A stretch of DNA of 64,000 nt, taken from JAKPBU01 sp964425695. GTDB lineage: Bacteria > Pseudomonadota > Gammaproteobacteria > Xanthomonadales > Xanthomonadaceae. The translations under genes and the position numbers were made by a program. The notes below the pieces were generated by a model. That model was given only the letters and a program-made list of their open reading frames with translations, was not told the origin of the DNA and did not search any database. Below, in pieces: positions 1 through 8,129 of this stretch (the stretch's first letter is position 1; the number at the start of each line of letters is the position of its first letter). The stretch is from NCBI GenBank assembly GCA_964425695.1, contig CAYRNF010000001.1, positions 1 to 64,000 on the forward strand, given 5' to 3'.

Positions 1-110
1 GCGGCCGGCGCCGCGACGGTTGCCGCCGCGGCCGGCGCGGCGGGCTCGCGCTGGCAGGCGGCCAGGGCCGGCCAGAGCAGCAGGCTGGCCAGCAGGATCC
101 GGTGGCGCAT
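1..110 (-). CDS. Putative lipoprotein, N-terminal part only
   Basis: An ATG at 110 on the minus strand opens a frame that runs off the left edge. The peptide begins MRHRILLASLLLWPALAAC, a basic start, a hydrophobic stretch and a lipobox-like LAAC, followed by an Ala/Pro-rich linker. This is typical of a lipid-anchored envelope protein. Only about 36 residues are visible, so the function cannot be told. It is transcribed away from the TonB-dependent receptor gene, and the two share the intergenic DNA 111-349. Confidence 0.6.
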   Translation of the reverse strand, partial: MRHRILLASLLLWPALAACQREPAAPAAAATVAAPA

Positions 111-349
111 CGTGCGCTCCAAGGGCTCGGGGCCCCGGACGCTACGTGCTCGCGCCGCGGCCGGCAACCGCCAGTGGGCAGGGCGGGGTCTGGCCGGCCC
201 CTGGTTGTGTACATCGCAGCCGTCGTGCAAGCAGGGGTGGAGCGCGCGCTTGCCCGTGCGCCGATCGCGCGGATGGGCCATCCGCAGCCTTCACCGATCT
301 GCAACAATCCGGGCGCGGCCGCCCCCGCCGCCATCCCCGGACCCACGCC

Positions 350-2722
350 ATGACTGTTCCGCGCCTGCGCCCTGCGCCGCGTCCGCTCGCCCTTGCCATC
401 GCCGCCCTGCTGCCGCTCGCCGCCGCTGCCCAGACGACGGCCGCACCGTCGCCGCAGGACCCGCCGCAGGAAGGCGACCCCGCCGCCGCGCCGGCCGGCG
501 AACGCGCCGCGACCCAGCTCGATACGGTGCAGGTCACCGCGCAGCGCCGCGTGGAGAACATCCAGGACGTGCCGGTGTCCATCAGCACCGTGGGCGGCGA
601 AAAGCTCGACGCGCTGTCCTCCGGCGGCGGCGACGTGCGCTTCCTGTCCGGCCGCGTGCCCAGCCTCAACATCGAATCCTCGTTCGGCCGCGCGTTCCCG
701 CGCTTCTACATCCGCGGCTACGGCAATACCGACTTCCGCCTCAACACCTCGCAGCCGGTGTCGCTGGTGTACGACGACGTGGTGCAGGAAAACCCGATCC
801 TGAAGGGCTTCCCGCTGTTCGACATCGCCCGCGTGGAAGTGCTGCGCGGCCCGCAGGGCTCGCTGTTCGGCCGCAACACGCCGGCGGGCGTGGTGAAGTT
901 CGACTCGGTGCGCCCCAGCCAGGACTTCGATGCGTACACGCGCGTCGCCTACGGCAGCGACAACCTGTGGAACTTGGAAGGTGCGGTGGGCGGTGCGCTG
1001 TCGGAGACCGTGTCCGCGCGCGCGTCGGTGCTGTACCAGCGCCGCGACGACACGGTGCGCAACACCTTCGCGGGCCCCAACGAAAGCTTCGAGGGCTACG
1101 ACGAATCCGCCGCCCGCGTGCAGTTCCTGTACGAGGGCGACGGCTTCGAAGCCCTGTTCGGCGCGCACGCGCGGCACCTCAACGGCACCGCGCGCCTGTT
1201 CCGCGCCAACATCTTCAAGCCGGGCTCCAACGATTTCGTGGACGGCTTTGACGAGGACGAGGTCGCCGTGGACGGCGTCAACTACGCCGACCTGGACAGC
1301 CAGGGCGCCAGCGCGCGGCTGAGCTGGGACTTCGGCGGGGTGAAGCTGTACTCCATCACCGGCTACGAGTCGGTGGAGACCTACAGCCGCGGCGACATCG
1401 ACGGCAGCGCCGGGCCCTACTTCATCCCCGGCGGGATCCCGTTCCCGTCCGAAACCGCGGACGGCATTCCCGACCATTCGCAGTGGACGCAGGAGTTCCG
1501 GCTGGAATCGCAGAACGCCGGCGCGTGGAACTGGCAGGCGGGCCTGTTCTTCTTCCAGGAAGACTACGACGTCGAAAGCTTCAGCTACGACACGCTCAAC
1601 TTCAGCCAGCCCGACGGCTACCAGCGCATCAACCAGACCAACGACGCGCTGGCGGTGTTCGGCGCGGTGACCTGGCAGGCCACCGACCGCCTGGAACTGC
1701 GCGCCGGCGCGCGCTACACCATCGACGAGAAGGACCTGTCGGTGGAGGAGTACTTCAACACCGGCTTCGCGCCGTGTATCGGGCCGACGCTGGGCTTCAT
1801 CCCCGGCCCGCCCAAGTGCACGCTGGAGCAGCTACTGGCCGCTGAAGGCCCGGGCGGTAGCCTGTCGGCGTCGACCGACGACAAGAAGTTCAACTGGGAC
1901 CTGTCCGCCACGTTCGCGGTCAACGACGACGTGAACCTGTACGGCCGCGTCGCCACCGGCTTCCGCGGCAGCTCGATCCAGAGCGCCAGCGCGTTCAACG
2001 GCAAGTCCGTGGCGGGGCCGGAAACCGTACTGTCGTTCGAGGCCGGCGTGAAGGCGGACCTGTGGGACAAGCGCGCGCGGTTGAGCGCGGGCGTGTTCCA
2101 TTACCGGGTGAAGGACCAGCAGCTCACCGCGGTGGGCGGCTCCACCGGCAACGCCAACATCCTGCTCAACGCGGACAAGACCACCGGCCAGGGCTTCGAG
2201 CTGGACCTGGAGGCCTACCTCACCGACAACCTGCTGGTGACGCTGGGCAGCAGCTACAACGACACCGAAATCCAGGATGCCGGCCTGAGTGTGGCCGGCT
2301 GCGCAGCATGCGACCCCACCGACGAGGAAGTCGTCGACCCCATCACGGGGCTGGGCACGGGGCGCTTCAAGATCGACGGCAACCCGCTGCCGCAGGCGCC
2401 CAAGTGGAGCCACAACCTGACCGCGCGCTACGGCATCCCGATGGGCGCCGAAGGCGGTGAGCTGTACGTCTTCACCGACTGGGCGTACCGCAGCGAAGTG
2501 AACTTCTTCCTGTACGAGTCCAGGGAGTTCACCGGCAAGCCGCTGACCGAAGGCGGCCTGCGCGTGGGCTACGCGTGGGATTACGGCAACTACGATGTCG
2601 CCCTGTACGGCCGCAACATCACCAACCAGATCCGCGCCGTGGGCGGCATCGACTTCAACAACCTCACCGGCTTCATCAACGAGCCGCGGCTGTGGGGCGT
2701 GGAGTTCAAGGCCCGGTTCTAG
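350..2722 (+). CDS. TonB-dependent outer-membrane receptor
   Basis: A 790-residue outer-membrane active transporter. The chosen ATG at 350 gives a clean signal peptide (ALAIAALLPLAAAAQ, cleavage near residue 25); upstream in-frame codons only add low-complexity Arg/Ala/Pro sequence. A TonB-box-like segment (LDTVQVTAQRR, about residues 57-67) leads into a plug domain with the usual motifs (DVPVSIS, VLRGPQGSLFGRNTPAG). The rest is a 22-strand-type barrel ending in LWGVEFKARF with the terminal Phe of barrel proteins. The plug resembles receptors annotated for catecholate siderophores or plant/aromatic compounds, but the ligand cannot be read from sequence. No Shine-Dalgarno is evident. A strong hairpin terminator follows at 2779. 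Confidence 0.9.
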   Translation: MTVPRLRPAPRPLALAIAALLPLAAAAQTTAAPSPQDPPQEGDPAAAPAGERAATQLDTVQVTAQRRVENIQDVPVSISTVGGEKLDALSSGGGDVRFLSGRVPSLNIESSFGRAFPRFYIRGYGNTDFRLNTSQPVSLVYDDVVQENPILKGFPLFDIARVEVLRGPQGSLFGRNTPAGVVKFDSVRPSQDFDAYTRVAYGSDNLWNLEGAVGGALSETVSARASVLYQRRDDTVRNTFAGPNESFEGYDESAARVQFLYEGDGFEALFGAHARHLNGTARLFRANIFKPGSNDFVDGFDEDEVAVDGVNYADLDSQGASARLSWDFGGVKLYSITGYESVETYSRGDIDGSAGPYFIPGGIPFPSETADGIPDHSQWTQEFRLESQNAGAWNWQAGLFFFQEDYDVESFSYDTLNFSQPDGYQRINQTNDALAVFGAVTWQATDRLELRAGARYTIDEKDLSVEEYFNTGFAPCIGPTLGFIPGPPKCTLEQLLAAEGPGGSLSASTDDKKFNWDLSATFAVNDDVNLYGRVATGFRGSSIQSASAFNGKSVAGPETVLSFEAGVKADLWDKRARLSAGVFHYRVKDQQLTAVGGSTGNANILLNADKTTGQGFELDLEAYLTDNLLVTLGSSYNDTEIQDAGLSVAGCAACDPTDEEVVDPITGLGTGRFKIDGNPLPQAPKWSHNLTARYGIPMGAEGGELYVFTDWAYRSEVNFFLYESREFTGKPLTEGGLRVGYAWDYGNYDVALYGRNITNQIRAVGGIDFNNLTGFINEPRLWGVEFKARF

Positions 2723-2778
2723 GCGGTTGCTGGAGAAACCGCGCCTGCCATGCGACGCCGGCGCGGGCGGCGAAACGA

Positions 2779-2810
2779 AAACGGCCACCGCAAGGTGGCC
2801 GTTTCTTTTG
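2779..2810. terminator. Bidirectional intrinsic terminator
   Basis: A perfect 11-bp stem (AAACGGCCACC / GGTGGCCGTTT) closes a GCAA tetraloop and is followed by a T-rich run. On the minus strand the A/T-rich flank also gives a U-tract. It lies between two convergent genes (receptor ending 2722, barrel protein ending 2836) and can serve both. Confidence 0.85.
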
Positions 2811-2835
2811 CGTTTCGCAGGCAGCGCAGCGCAGG

Positions 2836-3408
2836 TCAGAACACGAAGCGGTATTCCACGTCCAGGGTGAGCGTCTGCGTTTCCAGGTCGATTTCCACGT
2901 CCTCGGCGAACTCGGCTTCGGACTGCACGTAGTCGTAGTTCAGCCCTACGCCGAAGCTGTCGGTGAAGTCGTAGCCGGCGCCGACGCCTACGTACGGCAC
3001 CACGTCCTTGTCGGAGATGCTGCCGAAGCCGCTGACGCCCACTTCGGCGCGCATCTGCACCGCTCCGGCGCGGCCGCCGATGTAGAACCCGTTGCCGTCC
3101 TGGCCGAAGTTCTTCTTGGCAGCCAGGCCGATGCCGGTGCCGCTGAACTTGACGCGCGCGCCGTCTTCGCTGTCCTCGCCATAGCGGCTGTGGAAGGCTT
3201 CCACCGCCAGGTTCGGCGTGAACCAGTAGCCGCCGCGCAGATTGACGCTGGTGTCCTTGTCGTCGCTGGAACCGAACCCGTCGAGTTGCAGGTCGAACCG
3301 GCTGGTGCCGGCTTCGGCACGGACGTAGGCCGCGGCGTCGTGCGCCATGGCGGGCGCGTTCACGCCGCACGCGGCCAATGCGGCCGCAAGCAGGAATTTC
3401 GTGTTCAT
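2836..3408 (-). CDS. Small outer-membrane beta-barrel protein (OmpX/OmpW-like)
   Basis: A 190-residue protein with a signal peptide (cleavage near AMAHD, residue 22) and alternating amphipathic strands rich in Gly and aromatics: RGGYWFTPNLAVEAF, GFYIGGRAGAVQMRAEVG, VGVGAGYDFTDSFGVGLNYDY. It ends in VEYRFVF with the terminal Phe recognised by the BAM machinery. Length and pattern fit the 8-stranded porin-family barrels. The ATG at 3408 is preceded by GGGGAA at good spacing. Its physiological role cannot be assigned. It is transcribed alone, toward the shared terminator at 2779. Confidence 0.8.
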   Translation of the reverse strand: MNTKFLLAAALAACGVNAPAMAHDAAAYVRAEAGTSRFDLQLDGFGSSDDKDTSVNLRGGYWFTPNLAVEAFHSRYGEDSEDGARVKFSGTGIGLAAKKNFGQDGNGFYIGGRAGAVQMRAEVGVSGFGSISDKDVVPYVGVGAGYDFTDSFGVGLNYDYVQSEAEFAEDVEIDLETQTLTLDVEYRFVF

Positions 3409-3506
3409 GTTTCCCCTGTGTTGTCGGATCGCCCGTCGATGGGCGCACGCAGGATATCCGCGGATGCCACGCGTGCAAACCGTGGATGTCCGGGGCGCTT
3501 GCTGCG

Positions 3507-4331
3507 TCAGCGGTCGTCGCTGCGCGGCGCCTCGGGAAGCGATGCCGCGCGCCCATCGCGGTCGCGGAAGGCCAGCACCACGCCGCGGGCCGCCTGCGAG
3601 TCCGCGTCGCGGCGCCACAGCACCGGCACGTCCCGCGGTCGCGGCGGCTCGTACATGGCGCGCTCGGCCTCGGCGGCTTCGCGCGCGGCCTCCTCCTCGA
3701 GCTCCCAGCTGTAGCGGCGGCGCGCGGCCTTCGGGTCGGCGTTGCGCAGCCACCACGCGCACAGCACGCCGGCCAGCGCGCCGCCCAGGTGCGCCTGCCA
3801 CGACACGCCGGCCTCGCGCGGCAGCACGGTGAGCAGCATGCCGCCGTAGAACAGGAAGGCCAGCATCGCCGCGGCGATCGCCGGCCGGTCGCGGCGCACC
3901 AGGCCCAGCGCGAACACCAGGAACATCAGCCCGTGGGTCAGGCCGCTGGCCCCCAGGTGCCGGCTGCCGGCTTCGCCCAGCAGCCACGCGCCCAGGCCGG
4001 AGCCGAGCCACAGCAGCGGCAGCGCGCGCACGCTGGCCTTCGGGTACACCGCCAGCGCCAGCGTGCCGAGCATGAGCAGGGCGATGGCATTGGCGATCAG
4101 ATGCTCGGGCGAGCCGTGCAACAGCGGCGCGGTGGCCAGGCCCGCCAGCCCGGCCAGCGACCGCGGCGCCACCGCCAGCGCCTGCCAGTCGAACACCTGC
4201 TGCGCGGCGAACATCGCGCACAGCAGCAGGACGAAGGCCAGGCTGGCATTGAACGCGCCCAGCAGCCGGCGCTTGTCGGCCCTGCGCTGGGCGGGGGAGT
4301 CGGGCGGGGCTTCCGGCGTGTCCAGGTGCAT
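3507..4331 (-). CDS. Rhomboid-family intramembrane serine protease
   Basis: A 274-residue inner-membrane protein with about six hydrophobic segments. The rhomboid signature is present: HGSPEHLIANAIALL near residues 72-86 (helix 2 His/Asn), the catalytic GASG at 127-130 (Ser129), and the partner His181 in WQAHLGGALAG. Rhomboids cleave transmembrane helices of other membrane proteins; the substrate is unknown. A charged cytoplasmic C-tail of about 75 residues (WELEEEAAREAAEAERAMYEPPR) extends beyond the membrane core. The start is uncertain: the ATG at 4331 was chosen, and a TTG at 4367 in the same frame would add 12 residues. Confidence 0.85.
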   Translation of the reverse strand: MHLDTPEAPPDSPAQRRADKRRLLGAFNASLAFVLLLCAMFAAQQVFDWQALAVAPRSLAGLAGLATAPLLHGSPEHLIANAIALLMLGTLALAVYPKASVRALPLLWLGSGLGAWLLGEAGSRHLGASGLTHGLMFLVFALGLVRRDRPAIAAAMLAFLFYGGMLLTVLPREAGVSWQAHLGGALAGVLCAWWLRNADPKAARRRYSWELEEEAAREAAEAERAMYEPPRPRDVPVLWRRDADSQAARGVVLAFRDRDGRAASLPEAPRSDDR

Positions 4332-4484
4332 GCCGGCATGGGTGGGGCGCGCGCTGTCGCTTTGCAAGCGCCTGCCCGCGTCCGGATGCGGGTCCCAGGC
4401 TGTTCAGGAAGGTGGAAACCCCGATAGTTCGCGCGCGTCACGCGTGATAGGTTGCGGCCGCCACGCGACACGGAACGGACTCAC

Positions 4485-5684
4485 TTGACGACCCTCGGCG
4501 TGCTGCTCATCGCCTACCTGGTGCTGCTGGCGCTCATCCTGGCTGGCGTGCTGGTGCCTGCGCTGCGCGCCAACGCCGAGTCCGAGCGCGATGTGGGCAG
4601 CCTGCACTGGGCCGGCGCGCTGGGATTGCAGCTGCTGGCGTGGGTGCTGCTGGGTCTGCGCTGGACCGTGCCGGTGCCGTGGCTGGAGCCGTTGGCCTGC
4701 GGCCTGCTGCTGGCGGGATTTGCGCACATGGCACGCGGCCTGGCGCTGGAGGCCGGCGTTGCCGGCCGTGGGCGCGCGCTGCACCTGCCTTCGCTGGCGA
4801 CCGTGGTGATACTCGCCGTGGCGCAGCTGCGCGGTGCCTCTGTGGAAACGCGGCTGCTCCTTTTCTGGGGCTGCGCGTTCGTGTCCATGGGCCTGTCGTA
4901 CTGGACGCTGGCCGCCGTGTGCCGGCCTGGGGCGGACGCGCCGGAACGCGCGCTCGGGGGGCTGTTCGTGCTGGCCCTGCCGCTGCTCACGTGGCGGATC
5001 GCGGCGCAGGCCGTGGCGCCTGCGGATGGTCCGGCGCTGGACGGCGGGATCAGCGTGGTGCAGGCGGCGGTGCTGCTGTACTTCGCGCTGCTGCCGGTGC
5101 TGGCCAGTGGCGGATTCCTCGTCGTGCGCCACCGCCGGCGCCACGAGCGGATCCACTACCTGGCCACGCACGACCCGCTGACCGGGCTGCCCAACCGCGA
5201 GTCGTTCCGCGCCGACGCGCGCCACGCCCTGCGCCAGGCGACGCGCCGCGGCGGCGTGGTGTCCATGCTCATGCTGGACATCGACCATTTCAAGCAGATC
5301 AACGACCGCCACGGCCACGCCGCCGGCGATGCCGCCCTGCGCGCGGTCGCCGATGCGCTGCGCGGTGCGGTGCGCAGCACCGACACCACCTCGCGCTATG
5401 GCGGCGACGAGTTCGCGGTGCTGCTGCCGGGCGCCGCCCCGGAGCGCGCGCTGGCGATCGCGCGCGGGATCGCGGCGCGCGTGGCGCAGATCGGACCGGG
5501 CGCGCCGGGATCCGGACGGATCACGGTTTCCATCGGCGTGGCGTCCTCGCATCCGGCGGACGACACGGTGGACGCGCTGGTGCACCGCGCGGACCTGAGC
5601 CTGTACCGGGCCAAGCAGGCCGGGCGCGACCGCATCGTGCCTGCCGGCGCCGCGGACGGAGGCGGAGGCGCGGCGCCGGCCTGA
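4485..5684 (+). CDS. Membrane-bound diguanylate cyclase (GGDEF)
   Basis: About 399 residues from a TTG start at 4485, with GGAACGGA just upstream; a TTG at 4452 would add 11 residues. Seven or so hydrophobic helices (residues 1-215) form an uncharacterised membrane sensor. A cytoplasmic GGDEF domain follows from about 225, starting DPLTGLPNRESF. The active-site motif GGDEF is intact at 306-310, and the inhibitory I-site RxxD is present as RSTD at 297-300, five residues before it. The protein should therefore make cyclic di-GMP from two GTP with product inhibition. No EAL domain is present. It is divergent from the rhomboid gene; the rlmI-like gene follows after 43 bp with its own promoter. 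Confidence 0.92.
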   Translation: MTTLGVLLIAYLVLLALILAGVLVPALRANAESERDVGSLHWAGALGLQLLAWVLLGLRWTVPVPWLEPLACGLLLAGFAHMARGLALEAGVAGRGRALHLPSLATVVILAVAQLRGASVETRLLLFWGCAFVSMGLSYWTLAAVCRPGADAPERALGGLFVLALPLLTWRIAAQAVAPADGPALDGGISVVQAAVLLYFALLPVLASGGFLVVRHRRRHERIHYLATHDPLTGLPNRESFRADARHALRQATRRGGVVSMLMLDIDHFKQINDRHGHAAGDAALRAVADALRGAVRSTDTTSRYGGDEFAVLLPGAAPERALAIARGIAARVAQIGPGAPGSGRITVSIGVASSHPADDTVDALVHRADLSLYRAKQAGRDRIVPAGAADGGGGAAPA

Positions 5685-5715
5685 CGCATCGGCCGTCGCG
5701 CGCAGGCGCGGCCGC

Positions 5716-5728
5716 TAGAATCGCCGGA
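5716..5728 (+). promoter_or_regulatory. -10 box for a leaderless rlmI transcript
   Basis: TAGAAT at 5716-5721 lies exactly 6 nt before the ATG at 5728, which would place the transcription start at or next to the start codon. No convincing -35 hexamer is seen. The same geometry recurs before rmuC, mlaA and the DUF2784 gene. Confidence 0.5.
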
Positions 5729-6927
5729 TGACTGCAGACATCCCCACCGTCCACCTTCGCAACACCTGGCGTTCCACCCATCCGTGGATCTTCCAGAAGC
5801 TGGTGGAAAAGCCCGCGCAGCGGCCCAAGCCGGGCAGCATCGTGGACGTGGTGGGCAGCGACGGCGTGTGGATCGGCCGCGGCTTCTACAACGGGCACTC
5901 GCGCATCGCGCTGCGCCTGCTGGAGAACGATCCGGACATCGCGGTGGACGCCGCCTGGTTCGCGCGCAAGATCGGCGAAGCCGTGGCGCTGCGCCGCGAC
6001 GTGTTGCAGCTGGACACGGTCTCGAACGCCTGGCGCGTGGTGCACAGCGAAGGCGACGGCCTGAGTGGGCTCGTGGTGGACCGCTACGACGATCTGCTGG
6101 TGGTGGAGTTCTTCAGCGCCGGCATGTTCCGCCACCGCGAATGGATCTACGACGCGCTGCGCCAGCACTTCCCCGGCTGCCGCTTCCACGCCTTCGCCGA
6201 CGAGCACGTGCAGAAGCAGGAGTCGTTCGATTTCAAGCCCTGGAACAGCGCCGGCTCCGAGCCGGCCGCGCCGGCGGTGATCGTGGAGCACGGCCTGAAG
6301 TTCCGCGCCGATCCGGCCGGCGCGCACAAGACCGGCTTCTTCGCCGACCAGCGCGAGAACCGCGAATGGCTGTCGCACCGCGTCGCCGGCCGGCGCGTGC
6401 TGGACCTGTGCTGCAACACCGGCGGCTTTGCGGTGTATGCGGCGGCGCGCGGCGCGTCGGAGGTGGTAGGCGTGGACATCGACGATGCGGTGATCCAGAT
6501 CGCCAAGGGCAACGCGAAATTGAACATGCCCTTCGACAGCGGCGTGCCCCCGCGCTTCGTGCAGGCGGACATCTTCCCCTGGCTGCGCGACGCGGCCGCG
6601 AAGGGCGATGCGTATGACGTGGTGATCCTGGATCCGGCCAAGATGACCCGCGATCGCGAGCAGGTGATTCCCGCGCTCAAGAAATACCTGGACATGAACA
6701 AGCTGGCGCTGGGCGTATGCAGGCCGGGCGCGCTGTTCGCCACGTTCTCGTGCACCGGGCTGGTGAGCGAGGAACAGTTCCTGGACATGCTGCGCCGCGC
6801 CGCGTTCTACGCCGGGCGCACGCTGCAGGTGCTGAAAGTCGCAGGCGCAGGCCCCGATCACCCGTGGCGCGCCGACGTCAACGAATCGCGCTACCTCAAG
6901 GCCGTGTTCTGCCGCGTGGTGGACTGA
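5728..6927 (+). CDS. rlmI: Class I SAM-dependent rRNA large-subunit methyltransferase, RlmI-like
   Basis: A 399-residue protein of the RlmI/RlmK family, which makes 5-methylcytosine in 23S rRNA. The N-terminal ~70 residues look like a PUA RNA-binding domain (RNTWRSTHPWIFQ; GSIVDVVGSDGVWIGRGFYN). A Rossmann methyltransferase domain follows, with SAM motif I at about residue 222 (VLDLCCNTGGFAVYAA) and VVGVDIDD as motif II. Motif IV reads ILDPAKMTRD, where the family often has DPPxF, and the catalytic-Cys segment is FATFSCTG. It overlaps nothing upstream; the VIT gene begins 9 nt after its stop and is probably co-transcribed. Exact target cytosine is inference from family membership. Confidence 0.85.
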   Translation: MTADIPTVHLRNTWRSTHPWIFQKLVEKPAQRPKPGSIVDVVGSDGVWIGRGFYNGHSRIALRLLENDPDIAVDAAWFARKIGEAVALRRDVLQLDTVSNAWRVVHSEGDGLSGLVVDRYDDLLVVEFFSAGMFRHREWIYDALRQHFPGCRFHAFADEHVQKQESFDFKPWNSAGSEPAAPAVIVEHGLKFRADPAGAHKTGFFADQRENREWLSHRVAGRRVLDLCCNTGGFAVYAAARGASEVVGVDIDDAVIQIAKGNAKLNMPFDSGVPPRFVQADIFPWLRDAAAKGDAYDVVILDPAKMTRDREQVIPALKKYLDMNKLALGVCRPGALFATFSCTGLVSEEQFLDMLRRAAFYAGRTLQVLKVAGAGPDHPWRADVNESRYLKAVFCRVVD

Positions 6928-6935
6928 AGGCGCGC

Positions 6936-7643
6936 ATGTCGCCGCACGCGGATCCGCACCCCGAACACCACGTCAGCCACCGCGCCGGCTGGCTGCGCGC
7001 GGCGGTGCTGGGCGCCAACGACGGGCTGATCTCCACCAGCAGCCTGGTGCTGGGCATGGCCACCGCCGGCGCGGATGCGCGCACCATCCTGGTGGCGGGC
7101 GTGGCCGGGCTGGCGGCCGGTGCGTTCTCCATGGCCGCGGGCGAATACATCTCGGTCAGTTCGCAGGCCGATACCGAACGCGCGGACGTGCGCCTGGAGA
7201 AGCAGGCCCTGCGCGAGCATCCGGAAGCCGAGCTCGACGAGCTCGCCGCGATCTACCAGGCGCGCGGGCTGGACCCGGCGCTGGCGCGACAGGTGGCCGA
7301 GCAGCTCACCCGCCACGACGACCTGGGCGCGCACCTGCGCGACGAACTGGGCATCCACGACGTGCATCGCGCGCGTCCCGCGCAGGCCGGCATCGCGTCC
7401 GCGCTCGCGTTCACCGCCGGTGCGCTGCCGCCCGTGCTGCTGGCATGGCTGTGGACGGGCGCCATGTTGCCCGCGGCCATCGTCGCCAGCACGCTGCTGC
7501 TGCTGGCGGTGCTGGGCTACGCGGCCGAACGCATGGCCGGCGGGCGCGGGCTGCGCGGCGCCGGGCGCGTGCTGGCGTGGGGAACCCTGGCGCTGGCGGC
7601 CACGGCGTTGATCGGGCGGCTGTTCGGCGTGGTCGCGGGCTGA
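6936..7643 (+). CDS. VIT1/CCC1-family transporter
   Basis: A 235-residue membrane protein of the vacuolar-iron-transporter family. Diagnostic segments are GWLRAAVLGANDGLISTSSL in the first helix and AGAFSMAAGEYISVSSQADTE at the end of the second. A charged cytoplasmic helical domain (about residues 80-140) is followed by three more membrane helices near the C-terminus. Eukaryotic relatives move Fe2+ or Mn2+ out of the cytoplasm; direction and metal in this bacterial member are inferred. It starts 9 nt after the rlmI-like gene, so the two probably form an operon. Confidence 0.85.
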   Translation: MSPHADPHPEHHVSHRAGWLRAAVLGANDGLISTSSLVLGMATAGADARTILVAGVAGLAAGAFSMAAGEYISVSSQADTERADVRLEKQALREHPEAELDELAAIYQARGLDPALARQVAEQLTRHDDLGAHLRDELGIHDVHRARPAQAGIASALAFTAGALPPVLLAWLWTGAMLPAAIVASTLLLLAVLGYAAERMAGGRGLRGAGRVLAWGTLALAATALIGRLFGVVAG

Positions 7644-7658
7644 CGCACTCGCTACGGC

Positions 7659-8093
7659 TCAGGCCGCGTGCGGTACCACGCCGTGCCGCGCCAGGTCCGG
7701 CAGCGCTTTCGGGGCGAACACCAGCCCGGCCTCCAGCCCATCGAGATCCAGCCGCAGTTCGTGGCTGTCTAGGCTGAAGGCGCCCGCGGGCACCAGCGCA
7801 CGCACCGAGGACCACGGCAGCAGCACCGGCTTGCGGAACCACCCGAACGGCCCAATGCCGCGCACGCGGATGCCGGCTTCCGACAGCTGCGCGCGGAAGC
7901 AGTTGTTGTACGGCTGCACGCGCGTGCCGAACCAGCACCAGCGCAACCGATGCTCTGGCCCCGCCAGCGGCGTCGGCGACGGATAGCGGGCCTGCAGCGT
8001 CTTCCAGGCGTTGCGCTTCGCGCCGCGGATCCATGCCAGCACCAGCAACGCCGCGGCGCAGCAGAGCGCGATCAAGATCGTGCGAGTGTCCAT
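7659..8093 (-). CDS. Uncharacterised membrane-anchored protein
   Basis: A 144-residue protein not recognised as a known family. One N-terminal membrane helix (residues 6-22) is followed by a soluble domain with a Trp/Phe-rich middle (RWCWFGTRVQPYNNCF; GIGPFGWFRKPVLLPWSSVRAL) and a C-terminal hydrophobic strand pattern. It resembles small PH-like or YcxB-like domains in strand rhythm only, which is not enough to assign a function. It lies 36 nt downstream of the permease gene on the same strand and may be co-transcribed with it. Confidence 0.6.
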   Translation of the reverse strand: MDTRTILIALCCAAALLVLAWIRGAKRNAWKTLQARYPSPTPLAGPEHRLRWCWFGTRVQPYNNCFRAQLSEAGIRVRGIGPFGWFRKPVLLPWSSVRALVPAGAFSLDSHELRLDLDGLEAGLVFAPKALPDLARHGVVPHAA

Positions 8094-8129
8094 GCGTCTT
8101 TCCCTCGCGCTTCGATGCGCAGCGCGTTG